In this document: positions 21,833 through 34,330 of the stretch, in pieces | Layout of the letters: each line of letters begins with the position of its first letter | Numbering within the stretch: position 1 is the first letter of the stretch | NCBI GenBank assembly: GCA_039881045.1 | Contig: JAYWVB010000019.1 | Coordinates: 544,313 to 608,312 of the forward strand | Source of the DNA: Chaetomium olivaceum | Lineage: Eukaryota > Ascomycota > Sordariomycetes > Sordariales > Chaetomiaceae | Direction: 5' to 3' | Length of the DNA: 64,000 nucleotides | Program-made: the position numbers and the translations under genes | The notes under the pieces: model-generated | Database searches by the model: none | What the model saw: the letters and a program-made list of their open reading frames with translations, nothing else | Told to the model about the DNA's origin: nothing

Positions 21833-24800
21833 GAGCCCAGCATGCTTTCCGCAACAGCACAACGCCCGATCCGCCGGATTGGGCGTGCTGCATGCGACGC
21901 CGCCAGACGCAGCACAGGCGCAGCAGCAGCATGCACGCCGTGCCGCAATGCATCGAATATTCTCACCGGTTGAACCAGAACTTCTCTAGAGATGCCCGAT
22001 CTACAGCACCCCCTGAAGACCCTCGATTCCTTACGGGATCAAAGCTGGGGAAACATGGGCTGGATGCGCGCACCCATCCCTTCTACGCAGTCATTTCATG
22101 GAAACCCATTGGGAACCAACGCCTGTTGTTTCCCGCCAGAAACATTCGAGTTCGCAGAACATCAAACAACCACCCCCCCCTCCCGCTGGGCAAAAAAAAC
22201 CGATACACCCAAAATACACAGAGCTGTCTTGATCCGATATTTTTCGGAACAAAATCTCTGACTTTTTGTCTTTATTTTTGTGTATCAGTTTTTTGGGCCA
22301 GAGAGAGCAGCCCCCCCCCCCCCCCCACCCCCCCTGTCGGCAACAACACACCACACCATCCCCGGATCGACGGTCGGCAAAACCAATATTCTTCGCGGGA
22401 CGAGCGCGGGAAAGGGCGGCGGGGTGGGGGAGGGATCATCAGCTCGCTTCTCGCCGTTCGCACCGAAACAGCTGCTCTGGGCGTTCATGGTTCATGCACG
22501 CTCACGCTTCCCCCAATCCCACCCCCCGCATGCAAGGCTGAGCCCTGGGGCGTGGAGAGAGTGGCGCCGCCTCTTCCCCGGTATTGCTGCTTCCGCTTTC
22601 CTCTCCTTGCACACATGGCAGATGGCAGACGATGCACGAACACGGCGCCTGTCTTCTGGCCGAGCTCGAAGGGCAGGGCGGGGTGGTGGGTGTGTGCCGT
22701 TGGCCGAATCGAGGCTTGGAAGTGGGCGGGTGGGCGATACTCCTGAGTGGGCTGAGGTGGGCAGCAGTTGCGGTGATCCAAACTGTAACCCGCAAGCAAC
22801 CTGCAGCCTGCAGCCCCTTTCCCGAGTCTAGTTACGCCGGTGGCGTTACTGCCGGGTGTCTTTTTCTCTTTTCTGTCTCTGCTCTGTTTCCTTCTCGCAA
22901 TCACGGGCATCTCACTTGGGGCGGACCTGGACGGATGTCGGAACAGCGTTGTGGTATTGGAGGCGTTCTTCGGTATGGGATCATCATATCTGGGACTCAT
23001 TCGGCGCGGTTTGCATGTCGATTCCCTGATACTTCTCCTTACATGGGTGTACGGCTGGCTTTGTTCGGGGATCATCATCATCATTCTCATGGAAAGGGGG
23101 AGAGGCGTCCATCAGGCAAAGGGCGCAAGGCGACGTGGCGGCCGCAAACAGGGCTAGTGGCCTTGAATTGGCATACACTCCCATAGTTATTGCTAGCTAG
23201 CAAGGCAATCGAAATCAATCAAGAATCGAACCACACACACATCCACTGTCTCATGTGGTGCATGCCACAAGCCCAGGCGAGCTCATAATGTAACCGATAT
23301 CAACATGCAAGATACACCGCCATAGATTGTCATATCTCATCCACATCGACAGACGCCTGAAGCAAGCCCATCCGAAAGCCACCACTCGCGTCGTCTGGTC
23401 ACGAACCCCCCTGCCTTGCCTCCCCTGCCCTCTCGCCCCTGCTCTCTCCCCTGCCTCCCCTAGGCCCCCTGTTCGCGTCTGCCGTTCGCGACTCCAGCAA
23501 ACGCACAACACCCCCTGGCCATGCCATGCAGACTGCAGGATGCAGGACGCATTGCTGCTCCCTGGACGTTGGACGTGCACTTCCTGCCGGCGGCCGAAAA
23601 CGAACTGTTGAAGCATTGGCACCCCGCACAAAACGTGGTGTTGACTGGCCCGGGCAGCGTCGACGTTAAGCCTCATGCGTGTTTTGTTTCCGTTTCCAGA
23701 CGCCCGGTTGGGTTCGGCACGCGCGGGTGCCTCTCGCTCGGCCCCCTTTTCCCCAGTCGCGAAACGAACGAGTCATGCAAATGCACAGGTCCGGACAAAG
23801 AGAGGACACAGTCCAGAGATCGGGGGGCGCGCGTCGCCAGCGACGACAAGGGACCGAGTTGCACAGCATACAGTTCAGCAGAGAAGATAGCACACAGAGT
23901 CGCAAGCAGCAGCAGCAGCAGCGGCGGCGGCGGCAGAGACCGTTTCTGCGGCCCGCGGCCTTTGCAGATACATGGATGAGATGCCTCCTTTTGTCAAGCC
24001 ATGCCACCGTGCCCAACGAATAAACAACGATAGCACAATAACAACAAACTTCCTGACTTCATCCCCCCCAATCCATAAACCACACCCACCCTTGCACTCG
24101 CCGAATTGACCAGGCCCAACCCAAACCAGACCAGACCAAGATGTACATACAAGACCAAAACCCCCAACCAAAAACAGAAAAACGAGGCTGTTGATGATGA
24201 GAGGTCCCTGACTGACGTGGCCCAGAACAGACTGGCCACCCCTGCCCCCCTGTCCGTCCTTCCGTCACCCACCCGGTCGTCTCTCCCTTTCCGTCAAGCT
24301 GGGGGGGGAAACCACCGATCGCCCGACCCGAGGAGCGGCGACGGCCGCTGCCACCAACACCACCACCATTGCCGCCGAGTCCCGTCTTCAGGCGCGCGTC
24401 ACCAGAGGAGCGACATCATGACCGTGTGTATTGTCGATATATGTACGGTATGCACATATATGTCCACACCTCCATATGGATGGACATATGTATGCCCGTA
24501 GCAGTCCTGTCCCTCTTCCCTGGGTCCTTGACCTGACCCCCCCCATCGCACACCCCCCGCCTGACCCCATGACTGCATAAAACCATGCGCGGCCAGTTGC
24601 TGCAGCGTCCTCTTTCCGGACAGAACTCTACATTACACTAGCTTCAACTGGCAGGCAACGGCTGTGCCCCCCCTTGCTGAGCTGCGCTCTGACATGCATG
24701 CGAATACACATCTCTTCGTAAAACGGGGATAACACGGGCTGGGGCTGGTTGTATGGAGAGGAGTGTGCGTGTATGTAATCTGTACATAGTTACCCTCAGG

Positions 24801-25932
24801 GAATACACTCTGTATGTAAGCAAGGGTGGGGGGCAGGAGGGCGAGGTGATAGCAGAGCGTCGTGAAACTCTCCCGGACAAATCCGGACCGGAGATAAGAT
24901 GGGCCTTGGGGATGTTTGAGACGAGACGGGCGGGTGATGCCGGGTTGCACAACGGGGGATCTGCGCACATGGCGACGGACAAACACGGGGGACAGGACTG
25001 GGGGTCAAAGCTGGGGGTCAAGGCTGGGGGGCAGCTTGCGAGGGCTTGCGAGGGAGCCGCCGTACCAGACAACCCGACCAGCTGGGAAGGATGGGTGGGG
25101 AGGGGTCGGTCGAGAGCGTGCTCCCGGCGGCTCCCAGGAGGCGTCCTTCGGGCTTGCTGCGCAGCGCCGTGCCGCCGAGAAGGGAGCGAGCGGGCGATAA
25201 GGCAGTGCCCTCGTGCGGCAAGCACAACGCCGAGCAGCTAGTCTCGCCTTGCCCAGCCTTGGTATTATCGGTGCCGAGAATGTGTCTCATATTCCGACCT
25301 CAAAATATCATGTACTTCGTACCTCGTACACATCACCCCATGTCATCCATGCAAAACGCCATGCTGTCATCATCCCTCCTTGCGCCCAAATTGGTATCGA
25401 AGGCCGCTCCTCGGCCCATGAAGTGAAACTCGCCGGCCAAAGACGGCAGAGCAAACCGCCGGCGATCATGCGTGCTAAACAAAAAACAGAAGAGGTAAAC
25501 GAAAGAAGACACATTCAGACAAGCAGAAGACGATCAAGCCACCACCTCCCCCTCGCCCCCCTTCCCCCACTCCGGCTCGGCCGGCTATCACCACCAGCCC
25601 TGAAACAAAGGCTTCCCGCGCCCCGATGTCACTCCGCCGTTCCACTGGACTCAGCACCGAGACACGATGCTGGCCCTGGTTTCGGCCCTTGGGGGGTGAT
25701 CCGCTTCAAGCGAGCTCGAGTGGACCCAGTATTGCGCGCATCCTCCCGCGCAAGCGGCTCGGCAGACAGGCATACTGACGCAAGACGAGCCAGACGCCGC
25801 GGGCCCTCCCTTGTCGAAGAACCGTGGCTCTGTGCGGAATGGATGTCGCTAGTGCGAGGGGGCAGCGCACGAGAACCATGGACAGAGCAGCGGATGTCAC
25901 GCCATGCCGAGACCAGACCAACCCCGATCCGA
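21833..25932. other. 4.1-kb gene-poor, low-complexity region
   Basis: Between the Cys-rich mini-gene and the 3' end of EXO70. It includes a long C-run (22311-22334, interrupted by one A), a CAG/CGG tract (23904-23935) and many C-rich stretches. The long open frames here (for example 21820-22746 and 25213-25968) follow base composition and show no domain. Part may be 3' UTR of the flanking genes. Confidence 0.5.
23904..23935. repeat. CAG/CGG trinucleotide tract
   Basis: A run of CAG triplets that changes to CGG triplets (AAGCAGCAGCAGC..GCGGCGGCGG). It is not inside a supported gene. Confidence 0.85.
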
Positions 25933-27930
25933 TCAATACAGCGTCAGAAACACAGCCGCAATTGCTGACTTGTCGTACTTGACGTACTTGCCCTTGCCCT
26001 TGTCCACCTCGTGGTACCTGTCCCAGAAGCGGTTATAGAGCGGCTCGATCATTGGTCTGCATATCCTTGGCGAACATCTGCCTAACCTCGCGCTCCATGG
26101 TGTAGCCCTTGTGGCGGAGTACCATCTCATCAAAGGACGTATTGAAGGCAGAAAACTTGCCTTTGATGCTCTCCTTGTCCTTGGAACTCAGGCTCTTGAG
26201 GATCGACGCCGAGTCAATCACCATGGCGCCCTGGCCCGACTGGGGCCGCCCGCCGCCGCCGCCGCGACCCGTGTGGATGACGTCGAATAGATGCATGCTG
26301 ACGTCCTTGGTGCTGTCGGCGTAGAAGCTAGCGGCCTTCTTCCGCCACGTCTCGAGCGCACCAATGCGGCCCTCGAGCAGTGCGGCGAGTTCTGAGGTCT
26401 GGATCATGCGATCGATGATGGTGACGCAATTGGCGAGGAAGACACCCATGACAGGCTTCTTTTGTAAAAGGAGGCGGGCGCGGGCGTCGAGCGCCATCAT
26501 GAGCGCTTCGATCGTGTCGGTGCAGTAGTGCGCAAAGATCTCCTTGCCGTCGGCGCCGATGTCAAAGGACGCGAGGCTCGGGACAGCGTCGCTTCCTCCG
26601 CCTCGCGAAGCGGACGCCGATTTCCAATTCCCGTCGCCAAGGGAGACCATGATGCTCGAGACTGGTCGGAGGAAGTCCACCATGGTTTGTAACCGCTTCA
26701 TAGTCTCGGACACAATCGGGATCGGTGCGCCATCCAGCGGAAGTGTCTGCAGGCTGTTAACCCGCCTCTTGGTATCCTCCAAGAGTTCTGGTAATGAGGA
26801 CTTGGCGGTTTCGCGAACCGGCTTCAGTGATGCCGCCAAGGGGTTCTTGAGCTCGCCTGTTCTCCTCTCGAGGTTGCTCGACAGCTCCGAAAGGATCTCG
26901 ACAATTTCGTACGCCAGGTAACAGTCGGTGGTCATGTGCGCCTTGATATGCCCGTTCAGCTCCCTTAATGTCCTCCCCAGCTCCACCAACGACGGCTGAC
27001 ATGTCGCCTCAAACACCGGCCCCCAGTCGTCTCGGGTGAAGATGTTGCAGATATTCTCGTATTCGGAGACGAAGAGGCCCTCCATCGCCTGGGCATACGT
27101 CCCTATCCCGCTGGTGCCGGCTCGGTAGATGGCATCCGGGACCTTCTTTTTAGCCGTGTTGGTGCTCGCCGTCGCCAGGTTTACCAGGGCCGATGAGAGG
27201 TACTGTGACCGGATCTCGATGTATATTTTTGCTATTGGCGACTCTTGGGGCGCAGCGCCAGCGCTTTGCCGGTAGACCCCAGAAACGAACGAGTTCATTA
27301 GGCCCAGCCTGGCGAATTTGTCCTGAGACAGCACGGGGAATGGTTTGTTCTTGGTGATGAAGTGTAGCGGCTCAATCGCGCGTGGTGTTTCATTCCTGAG
27401 GAGTTTGTCAAACGAATTCTCGAGCTGCGTGTTCCCTAATTTCACCAGCCGTTGAAGCTCGGTGACGGTCTGTTGCGTGGACCGGAGGTTCGACGCCTTC
27501 ATGTCGCTGAGGGCCTTATTCAGGCGTTTGATGGACGCCAAGTAATTCGGTAGGCCGGCCTTGTCCGGGCCCATCCGGATGATTTGCTCTTCGTCATTTT
27601 TGCTGTCGGCGGGCTGGCGGAGGCGGTCAATGGATGAGAGTACGGATTCGATGTCTATCAGCAGCGGTGGTTAGTCTCCGCCGCCGAGCCAGCCAGAGCC
27701 GAGGCAGTAGATAACCCACTGTTGCCTAGTATCTGCAGCCTCTTTGTCTCCCCATTCAACGGCCCTGCGACATCTCGAACACTCTTCCCTGTGGCTTCAA
27801 GCCTGCCTAGACACGCCTGAATCTTCTTGGTCAATTGCGTCGTCTTCTCCAGGCGCGAGTTGAGGACGTCGACTTCGGCTCGGGCTTCCTCGTCGGCAGC
27901 ATGCCGGGCGCTGGTGACCCCGACGGCCAT
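25933..27930 (-). CDS. exo70: Exocyst complex subunit EXO70, with an apparent +1 frameshift near the C-terminus
   Basis: On the minus strand, exon 27930-27720 and exon 27654 onward join in frame (intron GTGGGT..TAG). The protein begins MAVGVTSARHAADEEARAEV with heptad-like helices and continues through the typical EXO70 helical repeats. EXO70 is the exocyst subunit that binds PI(4,5)P2 and Rho/Cdc42 GTPases and tethers secretory vesicles at growing tips. As written, the frame stops at 26033 after QTNDRAAL (610 residues). The expected end (IEPLYNRFWDRYHEVDKGKG through VFLTLY, stop at 25933) lies in the next frame. Removing one base at 26052-26053 would restore 643 residues. The basic C-terminal patch lost in the written frame is the membrane-binding end of the protein. 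Confidence 0.92.
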
Positions 27931-28560
27931 GCTTGTGGACCGCGGATACGACAAGTTGGTGATGGTGATGTTAGGTGGTTTCAGGGCAGTTTGGAGTTGA
28001 TGGAGGGGAAGCTCCCGGGAGGTCGCTGCTGCGGTGCAGTGCAAGCAGCCGGCGTAGTTAGCGACCCTGGTTCCCCTGTCTAACTCCCCGTTACACCAAT
28101 CAAACTGGCTTGTGAGGTTCCACTTCTAATAGGTTGCCAAGCAAAGTTCCGAATGACCCCCACTTTCCTATACCTTTTGGCCCATGCTGGCCAGGTCGAG
28201 ATCACCAGTTTCAGACCACTGGTGATTTTACAGATTCTCTTTTTTCTTCTTCTCTTCTTCTTCTTTTCTTCTTCTTCTTCTTCTTCTTCTTCTTTTTTTT
28301 TTTTTCTTTTTCTATTTTTAATTTCTTCTCAATTCAAATACTCAATAATTCTACCTCGGTAATTTGCCTGCCACCTAATATCAACGACGTAGAGGATCCT
28401 CCCTGAGGAATATCCCGCTGGCTCAACAGCCGCAAAACGTTCAGGTCTCAGTTACGTCACCCGCGTAACCACCACTAACTCACCGAGGAAAGGAGACGCC
28501 CCGCGCCTCTCCATCGCCATTTCTCCCTTCCGTGGCTCCTCAAACCCAATCCTCTCCGCT
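27931..28560. other. EXO70 upstream / aminotransferase downstream region
   Basis: Both flanking genes read leftward, so this 630-bp gap holds the aminotransferase 3' end and the EXO70 promoter. It contains a perfect 9-bp hairpin (28201-28226) followed by a TTC/T pyrimidine tract (28233-28318). Confidence 0.6.
28233..28318. repeat. TTC microsatellite / polypyrimidine tract
   Basis: An almost pure pyrimidine run of about 85 bp made of TTC triplets and T runs, about 300 bp upstream of the EXO70 start codon. On the EXO70 sense strand it reads as a GAA/A-rich purine tract. Confidence 0.9.
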
Positions 28561-30159
28561 TCAGCAACCATCACCGCTAGCGCGATGGGCCGCGAAGAAA
28601 TCCTCGACAAGACGCCCAATCCCATCTACCATCCACTCGATCTCCTCGCTGCGCACATTGTAGGCGGGAGAGATGATGATGTGGTCGCCGTTGATGCCAT
28701 CGGCCGACCCATTGCCTGGATACACGCTGATTCCGTATTCCCTGGTCAACCCGCGCTCGCAGATCGTCAAGGCCACACGATCACCGGCTGGAAACGGCGC
28801 CATTTTCTCCTTGTCGGCAACGAACTCGATGCCCCAGAAAAGTCCCTTTCCCCGAATGTTGCCCACGTTGGGATGCGCTCCCAGCCGTTCTTGCAGCCGC
28901 GTAGAGAGCAACTTGCCCATTGCTCGGACGTTTTCTAGGAGGTTGTCTTCGCGAATGATCCGCTGGACCTCGAGGGCTGCAGCACAACCCGCTGGGTGAC
29001 CTTGATACGTGTGGCCGTGGACGAAAACGCTGAGATTTCCATGTTAGTTAGCTGTCGCCAAGTAGGTATCCCTCCCGAGGTTGGCGGTACTCACGAGCTG
29101 CCCTTCTCGAGCACGTCCACGACTCCCCGGCCCGCGAGCACTCCCGCTACCGGTTGGTAGCCGCCACCAAGGGCCTTGCCGATAGTCTGAAGGTCTGGCA
29201 CGACACCTTCCTGCTCCCATGCGTGCAAAGTCCCACTCCGTCCCATGCCGCACATGACCTCATCGAAGATGAGGAGCGCGCCGTACTTCCGGCAGACCGC
29301 CTGCATCGCCTTGAAGTATCCGGGAACCGAAGGGACACATCCCAGGGCCTGCGTCGCAGGTTAGATGGGCGCCAAAACGGCAAACAGAAGAAGGGCCACT
29401 CACGGCGCCCACAACGGGCTCAGCAACGAAAGCACAGACCGTCTCAGGTCCGACAGCTTGGAATTCGTCGTCAAGTTCTTTGGCCAGTCGGGCGACATAC
29501 TCCTCGTCCGTCTCGCCCGTTTTCTTGCCACGGAATGGGTTGCATGGGGACACCCTGGAGACGTTCTTCATCAAGAGCGGCTCGAACTTTGACCGCCTGT
29601 ATTCATGCCCCCGACCGCCAAAGCGCCCAAGGTGATGCCATGATATGACTGTTTCCGCGAGATGAAGCGCGTCCTCTTGTTCTGGGCCGGGCTGAGCTCG
29701 AGGAAATACTGCCTGGCGAGCTTGACAGCTGCCTCCATCGCTTCGGAGCCTTGTGCTGGTTAGCGACGATCAAAAATTGTAGTCAATGCCAGACTCACCT
29801 GAGTTGACAATATAAGCGCGGCTCATATGGCCGTTCGTCGAGTCAACTAGGTAACGACAGATGTCTTCCTGGACCTTTGTCGTATAGAAGACTGTCGAAC
29901 AGTATGGGATCGCCATCATCTGCCTCATAACGGCCCTCGCAACTCGCTCGTTGCCCCAACCGATACATCCCACCGCAGCACCCCCTGACCCGTCAAAAAC
30001 TCTACGCCCGTCCCCAAGTACAAGGTGGTTGCCCTCGCCTCCTGCCAGAGGAAGGAAGTCATAACCAAGATCTCTGTGAAGCACGGCGGATTTCCCGACT
30101 GTCCGCTTGCCATCAGCGGTAGCCTCCTCGTGCGTGGGGTCAATCGGCCTCAGAACCAT
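28561..30159 (-). CDS. Class III PLP-dependent aminotransferase, with a one-base frameshift
   Basis: On the minus strand, exons 30159-29799, 29749-29404, 29348-29095 and 29029-28561 give about 476 residues. The protein has the class III aminotransferase layout: VFDGSGGAAVGCIGWGN, NSGSEAMEAAVKLARQYF, SYHGITLGALAVGG, LLIFDEVMCGMGRSG (Asp of the DEV motif) and QTIGKALGGGY, whose Lys (about 294) should bind PLP. Exon 2 needs one more base to keep phase. The break lies in a run of five C (plus strand, 29608-29612; G-run on the sense strand) just after LAVGG. Without correction the frame stops within about 9 codons. The amino donor cannot be assigned; relatives include GABA, ornithine, beta-alanine and DAPA aminotransferases. 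A TTATATAA box lies 115 bp upstream. Confidence 0.9.
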
Positions 30160-33100
30160 GTTGAATCGGTGTGCTCGGAAGATGGTTTAGGAAAATGGAT
30201 ATGGATACGGGGTAGTTTTGATATGGCAGTCTGGTGGATGCCTCTTTCTCTGACATGAGCCATGGAACCCCCGTTATATAAGCCTGCCAGACCCCTGCCC
30301 CGAAAACGGGCTACCAATGCGGAAAGGGGCTCGCCTCGCCATCCTATCTACCCGCTACGTCAGCAGTCAACGGTGGCCCGGTCCTCCGCCATGCCCGTCA
30401 TCTCCCGCCTTTGACTGACCACGCGCCAGTTACCCTAGAGAGTCTGTTTGGGCCGAGCAACTGTGGATCTTTCGGTTGCTGGCATGATTCGCCGGCTCGG
30501 ACGGCCAACGCTACATTGTCCACTAGCTTACCGGCTCTTGTGGGTGACGGTTAGGGGCCCAGCAAGGAAGGGAACCACGCCCTTCATTTCCCGGTTCGAT
30601 GACAGCGATGGTAAGTCGAGCAAACGAGAATTCGGATCGCGTTGATGGGGCGCCATGTGGAAACGGGAGACCTGTACCACGTGCAACAAACCGCATGCGG
30701 TCACCCGCTTTCGAACGCCTCGAATTGTCAACAGCTGCTGTGCAACCATCAACTTGCTGAGACCCCTTCTCGGCCCCGGCTTTGAATGAGGGGTAAGGGC
30801 CCAGAGCTCAACTCGGCATCCCGACTTCGGTCCATGGTCGGCTGCCCTTCTTTTACCCCTGTTTGGGGTTCAAGAGGATCCTCCAGTTCACCGCAAGTCA
30901 CGGTCAACGCTGTGCGGTTACATCGGCTAACCCGCCCCGGGAACTTCGCCTGGCTTCCGGGCCGGACTGCGGCTTCTCACGGCCCGATATGTGCCAGTCG
31001 GTGCCCTTCGGCTCGGTTGCTGGTTCTTCGCCTCAACCATGTGGAATCCCGATGGCCCACTCTCTATTTCAACAACACACGCTACACGTCAAACCAACCA
31101 CACCTCCTCTCCGCCCCAGACTAGGCAGCACATCCTCGGTTACCTCGGGCGAAGATTGCGGAACCATGTTTGATGACAGGGTGAGCTTCCGATGCACCCG
31201 AACCAGATGGGGGAGACAATTGGAGTGGTAGCCTGGTCTTGTGCCAGGACCGACGCCTGTTCGACTGATTTCGAGCCTTATCTTGTTGGTATTTGGTTTT
31301 CACACTGTCATTCTGAGAGCGCGCCCGTCATCATACTAGACACCCCTCGCCCTTTTTTTTCCTTTCCATCACACGGGCTTCGTGCCGATGCAAGCTTCCC
31401 TGTCAGTGTCACTTTTCGGGTGCACCTCTGTCGGCCACACCCCTCTCGATCCCGGTTGGCCTCGTGTTCGACTCCAAGCATACAAGGTTATCGAACAGTG
31501 CCGGATCGTGGCGTTCTCTGTCAATGTGTGCTATTTGCGGCGGCACGGTTTCATTGGCCCGCGGCTTGCGTGCCCCGGCTTGCTGCTGCAAGTCGGGTGA
31601 AATCTGCATGGTAGCTCTGCAGTTCCCCAAGCCATGATTCTGCAGGTTACCCCCTCTTGCTCTGCATCATTGGCCGTTTTCTTGCGTCGAGCCCGAGCGG
31701 GCGCCACTCGGGTGAGAGCGGGCCAAGTCGTCGAACTGCCGTTTCTCATTTGACCACCATTGTCTGCGAGACGTCGGCCCCCAACTACTGTGTATGCTCT
31801 TGAATCACGTTGTTCGCGAGAGGGCCGGTAGCAAACGGGCGAACGACAGCAGGTACACAGGGCGTGCATACACAACCCGAGGCAGGGTATCGATGGCCAG
31901 GTCACACCCCGAGCGGATGACTAGATGCAGGAATGCCCAACCTCGGCTGCTGTGAGCAGCGTCATATCGAATTGTGCGAGGTCACTGTCGCTCAAAGCGG
32001 GCCGAGACTTGGCCCATCAAGAACCAGCACCTTGAGAGGGATCAAGCTATGGTTGTCGCTGCCTGCCGCGGCGAACAACACGGTGGGACAAGTCTGGAAC
32101 GTTGGCTGAAAGTTTGGCCGCCCACGAAATTGCTCTCCGGTAGTCTGGTCCCGAATCGCCTAGCTAGAAGAAGAAGAGGCCCACCACCTTCGCTGATGTC
32201 TCAGATGTTGACTGCGGACCTGTGGGAGCTTTCTGGTGATATGTATGTTCTTGGTCCAGGGGTCAGACCGGCAAGCGATGGGAAGGGGTCGGAGGAGTGC
32301 GTGGTTGTGTCAGGAGATCATTCTCCACCTTTGAGATCTAACATCATACAACATGCCGTCCTCAAGTCCTCCTTCTTTTTTTTGACTCGAGCAGCAGGGC
32401 TAATGAGCTTGCACAGCAGTCGCTCGCAACATCGGGCAGCATACATCGAACCAGCATCGAACGAGGCAAGCATTGGGTTCACCCACGTCCATAGCTAGCA
32501 TATGCGCGCCTGAATTCGCTCAATGAAGCCCGGGAGAACATCGCCCATGATTTCCTTGGCTTTCGTTGGCAAGCCGGAGTGGTTGGCAGCGGGAGTTTGC
32601 GTCCGAAGAGGACGGCGACAGAAACCCTGCCGGCACCCTCAACCAAACACGCTCACCGTTTTCGACGGTAGGCTTTTAGCAGACAAACACTTGATGTTAC
32701 ACCGCAGCAGTTTGGGTGGCAGCGCTCCAACCCTCCTCTGCCCAACTCCACGGGCGCTGTCTGACCGGTCTATCCTACAACTCGTTGGAACCTCCCATCC
32801 TTGCCGTCCACAGCGCACACAGCATATGGCAGACGAACACTTTGAGGAAGGGCCGGTTCACGCACTCTGCAATGCATGTCTCATTGTGCTAGGTGTTGTA
32901 CCTCGGTGTCTTAGCCTTCGGCAGCGTCCGATTCGCTCGTGTCACCGCCGAACCAATCACCCTTTTGTTTTGTCGAGAGCGAAACTCGCGGGACGGGACC
33001 AGTACCATGCCTGCATTTTTGTCCTGGTCCCTCGGGAAGAGTGGTCTGGCGCTGATGCCGTTTCCGATGAAACACCGAAACGAACGGCAAGCCAAAACGG

Positions 33101-34330
33101 AGGTGATCAACTGGAGGTGCTCTGCAAGCTAAGCTACCAGCTTATATCCATCACGCTGGCGCCTCCGATGAGCTGTCCCCTGTCGGTATGTGCAGCTTGC
33201 TAGCACTCTGTACAGACTGTTGGAACGCGGAATCCTCCGTCTATAAGGGGGGTAGAATATATGTAAATGACCATGGATGCAGACAGCCCGCACCGGCTCG
33301 GGTAAAGCTGGCAGCCGAGGACCTCCTCCCGTCACGGCAGGCAAAGTAAATTTGACTTCGCAGACAAAACATGATGTCGACATACCGAGCCCTGTTTCGG
33401 GGCATGTCCCGCCAACCCCTCCCCAGTTTTAGCTCTGCGCAGCAACAGCCCGGCACGGTCCTGTTTTCTGGGGGGTTGATGAGATCGGAGAACGAACCGG
33501 GAACTGAACCGCATCCGTCCGTGCAGTAAAGGGTCGGGCATATTGTCATGATGGGCTTCTGGAGCTTCCTGAACTGGTCAGCGGGCCGAGAATGTCTTGG
33601 GTGTGTTGGACCGGTGAGAGCCGAGGGGTGTCGGGGGGCCGGCCGCATCTCCTTTTAGCGGTACTTCTATAGGTCTGTGTTTGTGATGAAGAAGAGAGTG
33701 AGCAGTCTGTCCACCTGGACGGTTCAGTCCCGCTGTTGCATCTGCTCTAGCGATGTGTGGTCGGACATATGGGCTCGAGAACCGTTTGACGACCGGATCT
33801 AGGTGACTCCACGATGCTTGCCTGCTCGTGCAAGGTGTTCTTGGTGTCAAGACAACTTCGTCGACTAATCATGGCGACGTACTTTGCCTGTCCAATGTCG
33901 CAATGCTCTCATGAAAGTGGATGGATGGGATGTTTTGTGGTTGAGGAAAAGGGGCACAGCTGTTGATGCAGGTGGGATGCAGGCATGTACCTATCTCCGC
34001 CAGCAAGTGTAACTAGGTACCTCAATGCATTTAGTTGTGTCGGAAATCCAATAGCCAGGGCGCCGTTCAAAGGAGAACTTTGGTATGTATACTGAATCGG
34101 GTGGCCGTAGCGGGAATATGTGTGGGCTTAGAAGGCGAACCACGGACGGAGTGACGGCATTAAGAGTCTGGGATTCACTGAATTCACAAGCTATTGCTAG
34201 TTAGGTAGTCAAGCTTCCACACATAAATCATGCTATTGACTAAATCAAAAAGGCACTTGAGGGTTATATTATGTATTAAAAGGAGGATCCATTCCCACTC
34301 CTTCCCCGGCTCTTCGTCTGACTCCAGATA
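30160..34330. other. 4.2-kb gene-poor region
   Basis: From the aminotransferase promoter to the end of the secreted-protein gene. No domain-bearing frame, tRNA or transposon terminus was recognised on either strand. Open frames such as 31974-32498 and 32523-33203 lack splice support and codon bias. Confidence 0.5.
30274..30281 (-). promoter_or_regulatory. TATA box of the aminotransferase gene
   Basis: The palindromic TTATATAA lies 115 bp upstream of the minus-strand start codon at 30159, a plausible TATA position for a fungal promoter. Confidence 0.5.

Noticed and set aside
21820..22746. 308-codon open frame in the gene-poor region
   Set aside because: It overlaps the end of the Cys-rich mini-gene in another frame, runs through a long C homopolymer and has no conserved motif or codon bias.
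25213..25968. 251-codon open frame next to EXO70
   Set aside because: Low-complexity, Arg/Ser/Pro-rich, no domain, and it runs into the 3' coding end of EXO70 on the other strand.
26033..26056. Programmed ribosomal frameshift in EXO70
   Set aside because: No slippery heptamer or downstream structure is seen, the family is not known to use frameshifting, and similar breaks occur in many neighbouring genes.
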